Assembly (NCBI GenBank): GCA_029721515.1
Contig: CM056562.1
Location: 10,995,335 to 11,059,334, forward strand
Direction of reading: 5' to 3'
DNA: 64,000 nt
DNA from: Synanceia verrucosa
Lineage: Eukaryota; Chordata; Actinopteri; Perciformes; Synanceiidae
The notes beneath the pieces are model-generated. The model was not told where the DNA came from. It ran no database searches and saw only the letters and a list, made by a program, of their open reading frames with translations. The translations under genes and the position numbers were made by a program. Below, in pieces: positions 12,324 through 25,780 of the stretch; the stretch's first letter is position 1; each line of letters begins with the position of its first letter.

Positions 12324-14649
12324 CTGACGACTAGGTTGAGGTAGGCTCCAGTCCTGCTGTCATCTGTATCTGCATTTCTGGCATCAGTGTCTCCCTCCTC
12401 CTCTTCTGTGGTTATTATAATGAAGGAATGAGCAATAGATAGGATTCCCTGTATCCTTGTTAAAGCATGATATGCGGCTGCATGGTTCTGAAGAATGTGT
12501 GTTTGAATGAGTTTTGACAATCACTTTGCTGCATGTCCAAACTGGTAGCACAGAGCATTATTCACTCATAATGCACTCTTTGTGTAATGCTAATGCCTTC
12601 TCCTTGTTCCAAACAGGAATGACATTTTAGCACACTTGTCACTACATTACTCAATTTAATGCCAGTCTACTTTCCCAACACTCAACTGCAGTCCAAATTT
12701 TGTGTGTAAATTTTGTGTGCATGTAGTATTTTTTGTGTATCTGATAGAGAAACTAAAACCTTTGAGTAAATGTCTGTAACCTAAAAACCCAAAGAGAAGT
12801 GAACATCCTTCACTATGCACCAGCATCATGTGACACATCTGAGACACATCTTTTGAGAGTGTCTAGTAGAATTAATCATTTCATTCCTTCTGGGGCCTTT
12901 ATCAAATATAAAAATGTTAACCATTTGCCATGAAGTTTCACTAGGACAATGCAGCGATGAAGGGGGCAGCAAACAGATGCTCAGTCGATAGAAGTAGCTG
13001 AGGGTTTAGTGGCCAGAGAACGCGAGGATCTCACAGTGTGAAGAGAAGACTTGCTCTCACATTATCAGCATTCACATTCACAGGCTCATTAACAAGAATA
13101 ATGGCGCTCAATAAAAGCAATCAGGCTCTGAAATAAACTACAATTAAACAACCTTATTTTTCCCCATTAGAGGAAGAGCACCCCTCTGGGCTGTAGAAGA
13201 AGGACATCGCTTCAGTCTTTTCCCATCTGCTGCAGACACGTTATTACTGAGCGCTCGTGACAGTCGCATACTGTAAACATCAGGCGAAGACAAACAGGAC
13301 AAAGAGGATTTTTGAGTGTTCCTGTTGTTTGAAGGTGTCATAATGCTTCTGCCATGCTAAACAAACATATCCCAGAGCTTTTAATGTCTAGTTACACTGC
13401 ACAAACACATTGTGTACTGTTGTCTTTCTGCAGAGTATCATTCCCTCTATAAATCCATCCAAAGCCCCAGCATGAAGTGTGGACTGTAGTGAGCAAACAT
13501 GTCACAGGGCTTTGCTTTCAGAGCTGCAGCGCCAGGACGGGCCTGTCTGCTTAGGGGCTATAATTTAATTGAGGGATTAGCATTACTGTGCAGGGTATAA
13601 TATACTTCTTTCAGCACCTGCCATTTAACCTTGCTGGTGGTGAGCAGGGCTTGCAGGAACAGAGAGAGGGGTTAGCTTTAATCGCCAACATGCTGCATGG
13701 AGCCCTGAATGGCGGCTGGGGGGTTTCAAGCCCCCTTATTGATTCCAACAGATGGCAGAACCAGAGAGAGAGTTTTTCCGCTGACTCGATGCCCAGATGA
13801 ACAGCAGTGGAGAGCTTGCCATGGCTTCATTAAATATTCACTCACAGCGACAACACACCAAACATTAAGCACACACACAGACAAGGCACAAAAGAACCAC
13901 AACAGAAGTGCTACTGTGTGCAGATATGTGAACAGAACACCAAGCCACATTCCAGGAAAAAGACATTTACCTCATTCCCATGCCTTTTGAAATATTGAAC
14001 AGTCGGTCAGAAACAATGGCTTCCATAGCTCAGTAAGCTTGATAATACAAGTCGGAATTATATTAAATATTCATTCAGAGCTTATTGGTCAGTTTTTTTT
14101 TTATTTATGTTTCTACATGGGAGGGATCATACATTTGCCATCACATTTCCAACAATTATCATGATCAGTCAGTCTTTTCATCACGCTGCTTCAGAGAAAC
14201 TGTAATTTAGCACCTCATAAAGCAGAGTTGTATGAGCTGTGATGTGTCTTGGGAGAATTTGTCATTGGGTAGTCTTGGTTAGGAAACTGACATTATGCAT
14301 GCAAAACACTTTCTATGAACTTGGACCACCTGAGGATTTGTTTATGTTGGCAATTAACTGGAGGAAAGATGATTGTTGGGCAGGTCAGGGAAATAATTAC
14401 AGGGCTTAGGCAATGTCAGGCGTCACATTAGGCCACATCAAGACCTGTCTCTGCTGTCCAGACTAAATATGAAAACATGCAAATGAGGCTTCAATGCTTT
14501 GCAGGGACACACTTCCTGTAGCACTGCAATAACAAGCTCATTGAGATGCAGTGCCACTTGTGATAGCTATGTCATAGCTGCAATTTATTCTTGCAAAATG
14601 CCTATTTTAATCTGCACTGAGATTTCCAGACTGGCTTATTCTGAAGAAT

Positions 14650-14880
14650 AGAATAGACTAGACAGGAAGAGTTTTTTTCCCATCCCCCATTGGGGGAAAT
14701 TCAGCCATCAGAGCAGTATAAAACAAGTAACAGTAAGAAGAAACAACAAACAACAGCAATGATAAATGTTAATAATAGTAAAAGATATTTACGATATGTA
14801 CTAAGTAAAAAGGGAGGAATAAAAAAATGAAATGTTGATGTAACATGATAATTAAATAAATAAAATGCATTAACTATTTG
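14650..14880. mobile_element. teleost interspersed repeat fragment (cccattgggggaaatt type)
   Basis: The segment begins with gaataga-like repeats, then carries the palindromic motif ccccattgggggaaattca, then an A-rich stretch with aacaataaac-like and taaataaataaa-like sequence. This layout recurs in teleost genomes at the ends of interspersed retroelements. I do not assign a family. The A-rich decay makes the right edge uncertain. Confidence 0.5.
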
Positions 14881-17800
14881 AACTGTGGTTGTAACCTTTA
14901 AATTATGTCGTATAAAAGAGACATCAAAATGAAAAAATAAAACCTCTGCAAAATTTGCTGTGTAAATTAGTTATTGAAAGAAGTGGTAATGGCAGTAATG
15001 AGTCCAGTAGTAGATGAAAGGTGTTACAGCATATGAAGGTTGAAATTGTAATAATTATTTTAAACTGTATGTGTTTTGGTCCAATTCAAAGAAACACTGT
15101 GGATTAGTAGTTTGATTCCCACTGTCTCCAAGCACTTAAGTGTATTAAAGCATTAGGTGAGCCCATCCACTAAACTGCAAATTATATTATTATGTGAGTG
15201 TTCACAGTGTAGACTTTCCCACAGATGAATACCCAATATTAACACTGGAATAGGGCTATTCTTAACATTACAGATCAGCGTGTCCTTGAACCTAATTTTC
15301 TCTTCAGTGATCTTACAGGGACGGGAAGATGTAAAGTTGAATTTTACAGGATGTCTTTCATTTGGCAGATGTGGTTGGACAGAGCTTGTAGCTAATTTAA
15401 TTGTGCATAACTGTTCATGCTTGATTTTCCATGTGTGCTTGAAAGAAGGAGAGACGGGGTGTGAGAGGGTGAGCTTTAGGAGACGCTTTGTAAACACATA
15501 CAGCTGGATCCTCTTAAAGCAGGCCCTGTGGCTGCCCCCTCTTCTTTCTCTCTGTGTGTAAGCTATCATGTTCTCCTGTCATGATGGGGGGCAATGAAAC
15601 TCAGGACTCAAATGGCAGTTATTAGTTATGTTCCTCTCGCTCTCTATTTTCCTGGCTCTTTCCCTGTTTATTCAACTTTGTTTTGTTGAGGGCAAAACTT
15701 CTCTTATTGTGGTTGTTGCTGAATATGATTAGTTTCTGTTTTGGTTTCTTTTTTCCAAGTGTATTTTGTTTCTCCTTAAATTCATTGCTGTCAGAGCAAA
15801 GCGTAGACTGGGACCCACAAGTCAATGTCTAATACTGAAATTCCCAGACAATGGTTACTCTTTGATGCTCATTATTTTGAGTTGTGTCTCTCTGTGTTTA
15901 TTCAAGGCAGGACTTTGTCATGCTGTACTGGATTCTGTACAAGCGGGTCTTAGGGTACAGCGCTTTCTCTTTATTTGGATGTCTGCCTCTCCAGGATCAC
16001 CAGACTGTGCAGCATAAATCTGATTGGCAATGCATCACTGCAGCAATGTGTTTTTCTTTCACGCAGAGATACTAAATGTAAACCGCTAACAGAGACACAC
16101 CGAAATGACAAATATGGGAAGAGAGGTGAAAAGAGATGTTAGAATTAGTGTGGATTCTTTGGAAAAATTGCCCCATTCACCATAGGCAAATATTGGATCT
16201 TTACTTTATTGTATTTTCCCATGCTTTTGTGTCTAAGTGACTAATGGGGATAACAGTTTTTGAAATTGGTCCAGTATTGAGCAAAAGTGGTGCAGACGGT
16301 AAGCTCTAATGTACAGTAATAGCTTGGGGCAATTCCGTCAATGTGTGGTCACTAAAAGTGCTTGTTTTTGCAAATAACAGGCTCAGATTATTATTAAAAG
16401 TGTTTGGCAAAATTATGGAAAAGACCATACAGAGAAATGAAACTTCTTTACTTTTTGTCAAGTTTAACTTAAGTCTTGTTCAGTCTTTTTCTGAAATCGA
16501 AATATTCAGCCATCACACTAACACTAAACTATGCCTTCTGTTCTTCAGCCCAACAAGCTCACAACAAACAACACACCCATTGTCTTTCAAACTCGCACTC
16601 ACGTCTCCACCATTGCCTTCTGGCAACAAGTCACATGACATAATATAGATCGGACAATCGGAGCCTGTCAGTGGCAAAAACAAGCACAGCGTACTATTGC
16701 CCCAAGCGAATAGATTGCAGCATGTTTAGAAGCTGCAGCCTGCAGCTCAATACTGTACCAACTTCAAAAATGTAATGTCTCCATTAGACAGTTAAATACA
16801 AAACATGGAGAAACACGTTCCAGGTTGAATAATACTTAAATTACCATTGAAGCATTTGAGCATTTCCTTTCAGATTAAGATTTGATTTAAGACAGAATGC
16901 AAATTTGATAGCCATGAGAGCATCCTTATTTAATTCATTCTTACTTCCTGTCTTTTTTATATTTATGAAAACAAACTTACAGCTATGTCACAACAACAAT
17001 TAAATGTTTAGGTGGCAGGTAATTTATTTACTACCTTACTTTGTGCTTTATTTACCTGCACTCCCTCAGACTAAATTTAATTATTGTTGAATTGACTTTT
17101 TTCATCATAGTCATGTCAAGTCTAGTACATTTATATTATATAGCCTAAAATCACAAATTCTAAATGACTGCACAGTTTGTCCAAATGACAGCCCTCAGCT
17201 GTGCGTGTTACTGTATAGTGACTGTAGCAGATTTTATCTTGCAGACATGTCCTCTGTGAAAGCTACTCTGCCACAGATATCCTCTTGGGCAATTAGGCTC
17301 CCAACAGAACCCAAAAGAGCCACTTTTTTTGCATGGGATACAGTTATCTAACACTTATTTTTTTTTTTATCCCAGCTTGAATATAGAGATGGTGTCCTCT
17401 TTTTTTCAACGCTTCATTTGTCCTAATGCTCTTTTAAATGGGCTCCGGCTATAGAGATGGACAAGTATTCTTGTGGAACTGCTATGTGCGATAAGTAGCC
17501 TCTCATTTGACCGCCCTTGCAGGCCAATTATAAAGCTGTAACAGGGCAACACCTTCTCAGTCCTTCTGTTATTAAACCTCTCTGGTCTCTCCCTCGGATT
17601 CTCTTTTTGTCTCTGTCATTTTGCCTCCTGTCCTTTCCCTCTCTGTCTTTCCCTCTCTCCCCCTGCGGCACAGAGTAGAGAGGGCAGGCGTGGTGATGGC
17701 CAGCCCTAGTGTCCTTTAGTGTCCGATAACAGAGCCTTCCCATCAGCTGCCTGCCTCAGCCAAGCAAGGCCTGGCTAATGGATTTGGCTGGCAGGCATAC

Positions 17801-20120
17801 ATCCCTTCATCCCAATTCAGCCACCCTGCTCTCTCCCACACCTCTCAATTATTCAGTCTCCACTTCTATGCAAATGGTTTCCTATTGAGGGAAAACCTGC
17901 CATCACTTTCATCTGGTTGTTATGTGTGCTGATGCGTGGAACTCCAGAGACTTGTCGCCTGTGACATATGGTATAGCTGGTGAGATGGAGCATGCTGCCT
18001 GCTTGCCGATCCCTCATCTCCTTCTAGGCGAAGCTCCATCAGACCTGAACCATTAGAAGCTGATCTATCGAAGTGCCGTTCACAAGTGGTAACACTCTCT
18101 AGCAGTTCCCTAGCAACCGCCGCAAGCGCTGGTCTCTTTCACTGTAATGCTCAGTTGCTTAGCTACAGAGACTGACAAAACTACACATGGCTGATCTCCC
18201 CACAGAGTCAAGGGCCAAAAACCATCATTCAGAATCAGAAACCAGATCAATGAATGAAGCACACAGGAATAGATGCCACAACACACCATTGTCTAGCTTT
18301 TTGTGAAATTCTAGTGTGGATAATATTATAAGGTTGCTGAGTTTCACCTCATCTCCATGTTAAGAGTATTAACCCAGCACCTGACATTCAAATTCAAACG
18401 ATCACATAGATAGTGGAAACCTAGCATGCGCTTCATAGCATTTGTGTTTGTGTTGTTCCTTGGAGTCGGATGATGTGTCAAGGGCAGGAGGTGCTGGAGA
18501 AGAGGGGATGGCGATGAAGGTTTTGGAGGACTGTGTAATTAAGCCGCATAAAACAGCCAGCCTCGCCGGCAGCAGGAAGGTGTGCTGCTGATTTAGCTCT
18601 TCCCCTCCATGCTGGCCACCTGTTAAAGGATTTATTTCTCAGGTCAGTGGTGAGCGCCTGCCATCATCAGGCAACCTGCTTCTTCTCTTGGCACAGTGGG
18701 AGGGCTGCAGAAGAGAGGGGGAGGATGGGGGTTACTTACTGTATGGCAAGAAATGCTAAAGCAATAACCTTTGGTTTCCTATTTTTCTCATTTGGGGCTG
18801 TCACTTCCAGTAAAAGGCAGGGGAAACAGAGGAAAACAAACAAGTTTTGTCTTGAGATACATTTTGAGAGGTGTTGAAGATTCCAGGAAATATATATTGT
18901 TTCCTACCACTCTCTCCAGAGTGTGTGGAGACCAATGTGCAAGTGAGAGAAACTTCCTCCTTAAGTCATCTGGGAGACATTGTGCCCTTCCAGTAGCCTA
19001 CCTCAGCAATGTCACACCCCACCTTAGCAGATGCTTAAAGAAAACACCAGCAAGCGCATTTACCCCCATTTCACACTCTCATATTTCATTTTCACGTCCA
19101 CTGAGGTTACCTTTCCATTTTCTTCTCCACTGCAGATACTGCAAGGTGAAAATGGGGATGTTATCTGTTTATTTATGAGAACTGCAGTAAGGGCAATGTG
19201 TTTACCATAGCAACAGATTTGTGTGTGTTTTTTGAAGACGTCTCTGAGGTAATTTCATGAATCTGTAGTAAGGTTTATGCTAACAAGGCCTGGGTAGACA
19301 CACCCCCCAGATGGCGGCATGTCTTTGCCCCGCCAGAGGCAGGCACCGCTGGGCACCACAAAGCAGTGGCAGGGCCTGCTACAGCCAAAAATAATTAAGC
19401 ACGCTGTCACAGGCTTTTTGCTGTATTGGCACAAAATTTTCATCCAAGTCTCAACATGGGAGAAGGCCCCTGCCTCCAGTCTTTTCTTTTATAGAGACTC
19501 ACACACACACACACACACACTGCAGTGCTCACTGTTTACACATGATGTCACTGCCAGAGCAGAGGAGGTATCTTTGATCAAGTGTCTCAGAGGAAAAGCA
19601 CTTTGTAAACAACCAATAAGATTAGAACCCCACAGGGCCATAATTCCTTGTTTGTTATTGTATACTTTATCAGACACTGCATAATAATGGCAATTATGTT
19701 CATAGGTGATCATATACGATGTAACAATTCATACATATTACAATATATACATAACGTAATAACATATTGTATCTTTGCAGCTTTATGCAATTCTAAATGA
19801 ATGATTATGCTGTATTGTGCAGCAATCCACATGAGGTATGAATCCCATTATTAGCTTCATGTTGGCAGACAGTGATTTCTGTGGCCACTGTTTCTATGAC
19901 AACATGGTAATCAGTGTGAGGTAGATCGTGCAGTTTAATGCTAAGCAGGTATAAAATGACATGTAATATATTTCTGTGAACATCTATAGCCACTGCTGCT
20001 GCCTCTGTTCCCAACTTCAGCTCCTGGATTTATCTATGTTGTGTCTTTTTTAACGGCAGCACAGTGTCACACACACTTGCAGTCTGTTACTGAAGGGCCT
20101 GTGGCCAACTTCCATGATAT
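14881..20120. other. intronic stretch without recognisable feature
   Basis: A - strand open frame of 138 codons at 15153-15569 is the longest in the window but has no recognisable family, no splice context and a basic, low-information composition; I treat it as chance. 17575-17664 is pyrimidine-rich (many CTCTC and CCCTC words). 17240-18060 looks like candidate conserved non-coding DNA. Confidence 0.5.
19500..19520. repeat. (CA)n microsatellite
   Basis: About ten CA units. Confidence 0.95.
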
Positions 20121-20124
20121 TCAA

Positions 20125-20555
20125 AGCATGTGGTATAAGATCTTTTCAATACCATCTGCGTATATGCTATATTATCAGATCTGCAGAAGGTCATCCATGC
20201 TCTTATCTCCTTAAGACTATTGCAGAAAACATTATCCTGGTCTAAGTGGACAGAACAGGACACTGACAGGCTTTTGACATGTAACAGTGACCACATCACA
20301 CCAATCCTTGCTGCCTTTCACTGGTTATCTGTGAAATATTACTGATGTTTTTTAAAGCCTATGTTTTAAAGTCAGATATCTGTTGATCTCCTAACTCCTG
20401 ATGAGCCTGATCATCATCTGAGTTCCTCTTCAAGGGCCCCACTAATGGACCGGGCCTTTGGTGTCTGGTCCCCTCAGCCCTGGGTTTGGACCAGCAAATC
20501 CAGAGTCCTCTTTTAAATTTCTTCTTAAAAGTCACTTCAGTTATATCCATGCTGT
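20125..20555 (+). mobile_element. LINE (L2/Rex1-type) reverse-transcriptase C-terminal remnant
   Basis: Reading the + strand with frame changes gives a series of motifs in the order found in the C-terminal part of L2-like LINE proteins: LSDLQKVIHALIS, then SDHITPILAAFHWLSVK, then RAFGVWSPQPW, then a lysine-rich end before ttatatccatgc. These correspond to the family's (L)xDxEKVIHAFISSRLDYCN, R.HITPVLA.LHWLPV and RAFSVAAPKLW motifs. The coding sequence has stops, frameshifts and an apparent deletion of the RLDYCN region. It is inactive and 5' truncated. The exact LINE clade is an inference; the identity as a LINE remnant is well supported by the ordered motifs. Confidence 0.7.
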
Positions 20556-23500
20556 GACAGTATCAATAAGCTCAATCCACAAATAAATGCATCCACCCTG
20601 TATTCAGAAACTGTGCCATTAGGACTTCTGTAAGGTTTTGATTTTACAATGAAACAGTCACCTGTAAAACTCAATGTGAAGACAGAAAACAGTGCCGATG
20701 TGAAAGAAAGGGAAATGCTAACCAGTCAAATGGGGCTTAAAAAGACAGGAGATAAAACTGAGCATTTTGGGCGAAAAAGGAATACAGGTCCATATCATCA
20801 GACAGACCGTATGAGAAAACGAACGTGAATGCATGTCAGCATGTTTTAGGGTGTAACCCAAAGTAAAAGTATGAAACTAAAAATTTGTGCGATATGCCTC
20901 CTTTACCGCTAGACTCAGTGAGTCATCATCACTCAGGACAACAAGAATGTGTAAATTCAACTCATCTGTTTCTATTATTTACCCTGAAATGTACAGGCAG
21001 ACCGACAGCTGCCTTGAATTGCTGCCCATCCTTTAGACTTTCTGTCTCTCCAGTCAGGTGTGGAGAACTATTTTCAGCTCTGTCTGAGCAGCAGCACTGA
21101 TGTGTGCAATGTTTTTCACCTGCTCTTCATCATTTCATTTCATATCCTGAGCGGGTTTACTTTGAAGAAGTGCTATCTGGCTGCTTTGGGGTGGATTTAA
21201 AAGGTTGTTTTTATTTTTCGCCTCTGTGCTGAAAGAGAATCCTCTCGGCTTTTACAAGCCTTCTGTTCTGCACGGTCTGACTGCCCAGACGTACCTGAAT
21301 GGAAAACATTGTTTGTTTGACTGTTCTCTGATACCTGAAAAAAAGGTTTTGTAAACTTCTGTGGTACTGCTTGGAAGCAAAAGTTTTTGATAACACCTAT
21401 TTTCATTGATTTACCCTGGATAAGAAAAGCCGTGATTGCGATATATATAACTTGAATTATTTTGTGAGCTTAATGCATCTTTCGTTCATCTTTTCAATTT
21501 TTATCTGTGCTCCTCTCTATCGGTATCTCTTTATGCTGGGCTTAAAACTGAAATCAGATGGTGAGGCATATTTTAAAAGTCACTGTGGTAGTAGTAGGCA
21601 TCTGCTGGATCTGGCAGAAAAGGAGACGCGCTTGTCTGCTTCAAGGCTCCAGGCTAAATGATTTCTCTTAACTGAGGTGAAGCTGATGGCTGATTGCTCA
21701 GCTCACCTTGTGCAACTTGGAAGTAGAAAAAGAAAAACATTTCCCCTTAGTCCTACTCTTTTATCCAGCACAAAGGTCCCACGATAATTTCTCTTGCTCT
21801 CCAGTGTATGCGTCAGCTAAAAGAGCCAGCCTGAGCCATTTATTGTGCTCAACTAAAAAGTTCTCCTACCCCTGACCTGCGCTCTGCTTGTGTAGAGACC
21901 ACACATTGAAGCTCTTCTGCTACGTCAATCTAGCATAGTACCCCAAATTATCTCATTAAGCCCACATTTTTGTGAAAGTAAGATAAATGTCCTTGTGGCA
22001 TGTGGCTCTGATTGCCAAAATACTCTGAAGAACAAGAGACTGTTGTGCAAAATGCTGGACTGCTATGAATTATGGGGGCTGGGGGAGGGAGCAGGGATAA
22101 CCTCCCGTCCATCATGCTGCTGCACTTGGGGCCAGCACTACTCACAGTGCTTGTGTTTGACCCAACTAAATGGGGCCTCCCATGTTTGTTGAACACATGA
22201 AAACATCAGCCTGTGTCATCGAAAGCTCACCCTAAAGTGCACCGTTCCATTAGCAGCAGTAATGCAGGCCTGCCGAGAGATGTAGCGTCACTCTGTTATC
22301 TCCTGTTTGCTTTCATTATCTGATGGCTCTGACCAGTGCAGCTTGAAGGCCAACAAGTCACTGCTCCACTTCTCTTCTCCAAAAATTAAACCACTCTAGC
22401 AAATGTTTCCCTTTTCAATCTAAATTTCCCACCCACGACTCTATTCTTGTATTATGTAAACGTTTCTTTTTTTTCCACATTTGTTAATGTTCCCTGCCTG
22501 ATGACATGACCAGATATCTAAACCACTCCTAGGAATGGGACAAAGAACATTAATTATCCATTGTTTAAAACGGCTACCTCAGCGTTTTTGAGAAGCCTGT
22601 GCAAAGCATTGGCAAGGTCAAACCCTTGAGTTTAGCATAGCGTTCAGAAACAGACCCCATAAATGTATGTATTCCAGCATTTCCCATGCCACTAAAAGGC
22701 AAGAGTTTATATGTGCTCCACTAAAGGCTTCTCCCTGGTGAGGCATTTCTGTCAGGGGTAACAAAGTGAGCGTATGCACAGCGTGCCACAGCCCTCAGTG
22801 TAGAAATGGCTGCATCTGTGATAAATACAAACAGCAAACGAGTTGCACTAAAACAGGTGGGGAGCCGACCGATGCCATGCATGACCTTGCTTTTAAACCT
22901 TTGCTTAATTCAGCAGTTCAACAGATTTCATTAACAGCACCGCTGAGAGATGGATTGACGGAGAGATATGGGAAGAATTGGAAAGGAAGAGAGTGAGAGA
23001 GAAGAGACTGACAAAGGCAAAGAGAAAAAGACAAAAAGGAAGGGGAATTGAAAAAGAGATAGCACTGGGGGCTCTGACACAGCCCCTAATGAGATTCTGC
23101 TATACCATCAATCATCAGCGCCCACTGCACGTGTACTCACTGTGTGGTAACTTCGACTGTATTCCAACATGTTTGATCTGTGCTGCGCCATGTGACCATG
23201 CTATGAGTAATATATTCCCATAAGAGTTTGTTTCCTATAGCTTTGTGTGGTGTTGTGCATGTTGCACTAGCAGCACACTGTATATGTGTGTTCTCTGTCC
23301 TTTGAAGTATTATGTGGCAGGTGTACCACTGCTCGGTAGGTGCGTTCTTTTCGTCGAGTCTCCCTCCCTGGAGGAGTTTGGTCGCACTTCTTCTTCATCC
23401 ACATGGGGCCCTGAAACTGTCTCTGTGGGTGTTTGGAGGGAGGGTGAGGACGACTGAGAGAAGAGAGGAGAGTGAGAATGACCTCTATTTATTTCGACGG

Positions 23501-24269
23501 GGTCCTTTCACTGAAGTTGTCAGTGCTGCCTCACACTGATGGGCAAGTTTTAAATCTGTTGTAGATAATCCGTCTTTGTACGTGTGTGAGCGTGTGGAGG
23601 AGTGACTCTGGTCCTGTGGGACTGTACTGGCTGGATGGGTCCTTGTCACAGCTTTTTCAATGGAGCTACTTGAAACAGGCACAGATAAGAGTCTGCTCCG
23701 GTGGCCCTCTCAGATGGAGCAGTAATGGGGCCATGCAGTTCCACACTCTTGGAAAAATAGGACTGCCGTAGTCATGCTTCTGTCATTTCACTAAGGTCAT
23801 AGTCTGAACTAGCAAAGTGCCACAGGTGATGCAGGATATTTTTTCTGAATGCTGCCTGCTATTGTGGTGGGCTGGCACGGTGGCTGGATGGTCGCTTTCC
23901 AACACGAGGAGCCCAGGCTTGAAATATGCGTTTATTGATAAACCAGTACAGAGGTACTGCCAACATACCGTCTTTCTGAGAATGTGTGAATGTGCTCTCT
24001 TAATGATGGAATTGTTGGTTGAAATGAGATAATGCCTACAGAGTGCTATGTAGCTCATGTGGTAATCTTTATGAAAACAGAAAACATCGAACAGATCAGC
24101 TGCATTGAATCCCTCAGGCCCACATTACCCAGGCAGCTGGTTCAGTAGTGAAGGAGATAGTTTGTTGTGATTAGACTTGTAATTAAACTGCACCGGTTAT
24201 GAATACATGAGTAATGAGTGGCAGCCTGGATGTGAAAGGAGAGGATAAGAGGCTTGTCTATTTGCTGAA

Positions 24270-24295
24270 GCTTTAGGTTGAGAGCAACCTAAAGC
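24270..24295. repeat. 11-bp perfect inverted repeat, 4-nt loop
   Basis: gctttaggttg at 24270-24280 pairs with caacctaaagc at 24285-24295 around agag. No T run follows, so it is not a bacterial-type terminator. It could mark one end of the possible transposon that follows. Confidence 0.8.
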
Positions 24296-25761
24296 CATGG
24301 TTATATTGCTAAACAGAGGTGTGCCTGCACAGCTGACGCCACTGATGCGTAGTACTTCTGTTTATACTGTCAGCTTGGAGGACGTCTTCCACACATGCAC
24401 AGTAGATTGGTATGCTACCACTTGTAGCGCAGTGGTTGCACAGACTCTGCATGGTCACAACTCATAGATGCAGAAATTCAAATTTAAGTGCCACCAGTTC
24501 CTACGAGACAAAGTGCAAAAAGGAAAGGAAAAGGGCTCAAAAGTTGCTTCTGATGGTCTGGGAGCTGAATCAAGCCAACTGATCGATCGAAAAATCTACA
24601 AATATAGAACTGACCAATAAATAAATATCACCTATTTGTAATGTGCCCCTCTTCTGTCTCTGCTGATCCACGCAAAATTAGCAAGTATAAAAAGCATTGT
24701 TATTTATATAGAGAACACGTACAAGTGCTTTCCGGAACAGAACCAGATTAAATAACCATTACATATTCACATGAAGACAGGCCTTAGTCCAGCCCCAGGG
24801 AGAGAGTGGCTCTTTCAGCATGAGATGATGCAGCCCCCTGCAGTTTTTTTCTTATTGCAGCCTTGTGAATGTCAGCATGTTTGCAACTGTCTGACAATTT
24901 TTTTGATATGTAGTAACAAGATTTGCAAAGGGCTTGTGGCATTATCATATTACTTTGAACTCAAAAAAAAACTAAGAGAATGAAAAAAAAATAAGGTGTC
25001 CTCCTTTTTAGTGCTTCAGGGCCACACTTAGGTCTACATATGCCAAGATTGTGGAGTTAATCACTGATTTGAAAGAGCAGAGGGTCAAAAGCTATTATCT
25101 GATTATGAAAAATATTTGTTTGCTTCAGGCTATAATATAAAGCGACCCACTTTTTCAAGTCTTTTAGAAGCAATTGGGAGTGCAGAGGCTGACAAAGTTC
25201 AAAGCACAAAGACAGCAAAAGCTAGTGGATCATTCTGGTAATTTTTAGCTCCATTTTATATTTGTGAACAAACAAACTTGTCATAAAAAAAAACCTGGGT
25301 TCAGTTGTTATTGAAGCCTGGATAGCAGCATGTAAACATGGTTTTGAAATACAGATATCGTGAACATGCTGGGTGTTAGCATTATGGAAGCATCAAGATA
25401 AGTGCATGCACAGACTTAATGTGACTGCATGGTGTTGCAGGAGAGGAATAGCATTCACTGATCCCATGTCTGCTGGTGAGAGTGAAATACAATATTATTT
25501 ATTCCCATTTCCTAACCCTTACTTACCCAAACACAGACTTGAATGCGCCTTTGTAATTAATGTCATTAGGATAATTTGCAGAGCGCGTGGCACATGTTGC
25601 TGGAATGAGAGCATGCTTAATCTTTCCACCCGCAGTGTCTTTCTCCATCAAATCCACTTCGGGCGCATATGTCTTAATTGAAATGACGGGTTATAGCATC
25701 TGTGAAGGCCACGTCACTTTCTGTCTCTGTGCAGCTGTGCCTCCACAACTGTGTGTAAGTG

Positions 25762-25780
25762 TGAGTGTGTGTGTGTGTGT
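25762..25780. repeat. short (TG)n microsatellite
   Basis: TGAG followed by about seven TG units. Confidence 0.9.

Larger units (their letters stand above)
8240..14649. other. intronic stretch, mostly unique-looking
   Basis: It contains two inverted-repeat structures (9631-9730 and 9951-10004), a T20 run at 12304-12323 and a purine/G-rich segment at about 11030-11107. No exon or RNA gene was recognised; the overlapping open frames around 10 kb include the hairpin and show no family resemblance. Confidence 0.5.

Noticed and set aside
15153..15569. 138-codon open frame on the - strand, the longest in the window
   Set aside because: It has no recognisable domain, no splice or start context, and a length expected by chance in 64 kb of six-frame AT-rich sequence.
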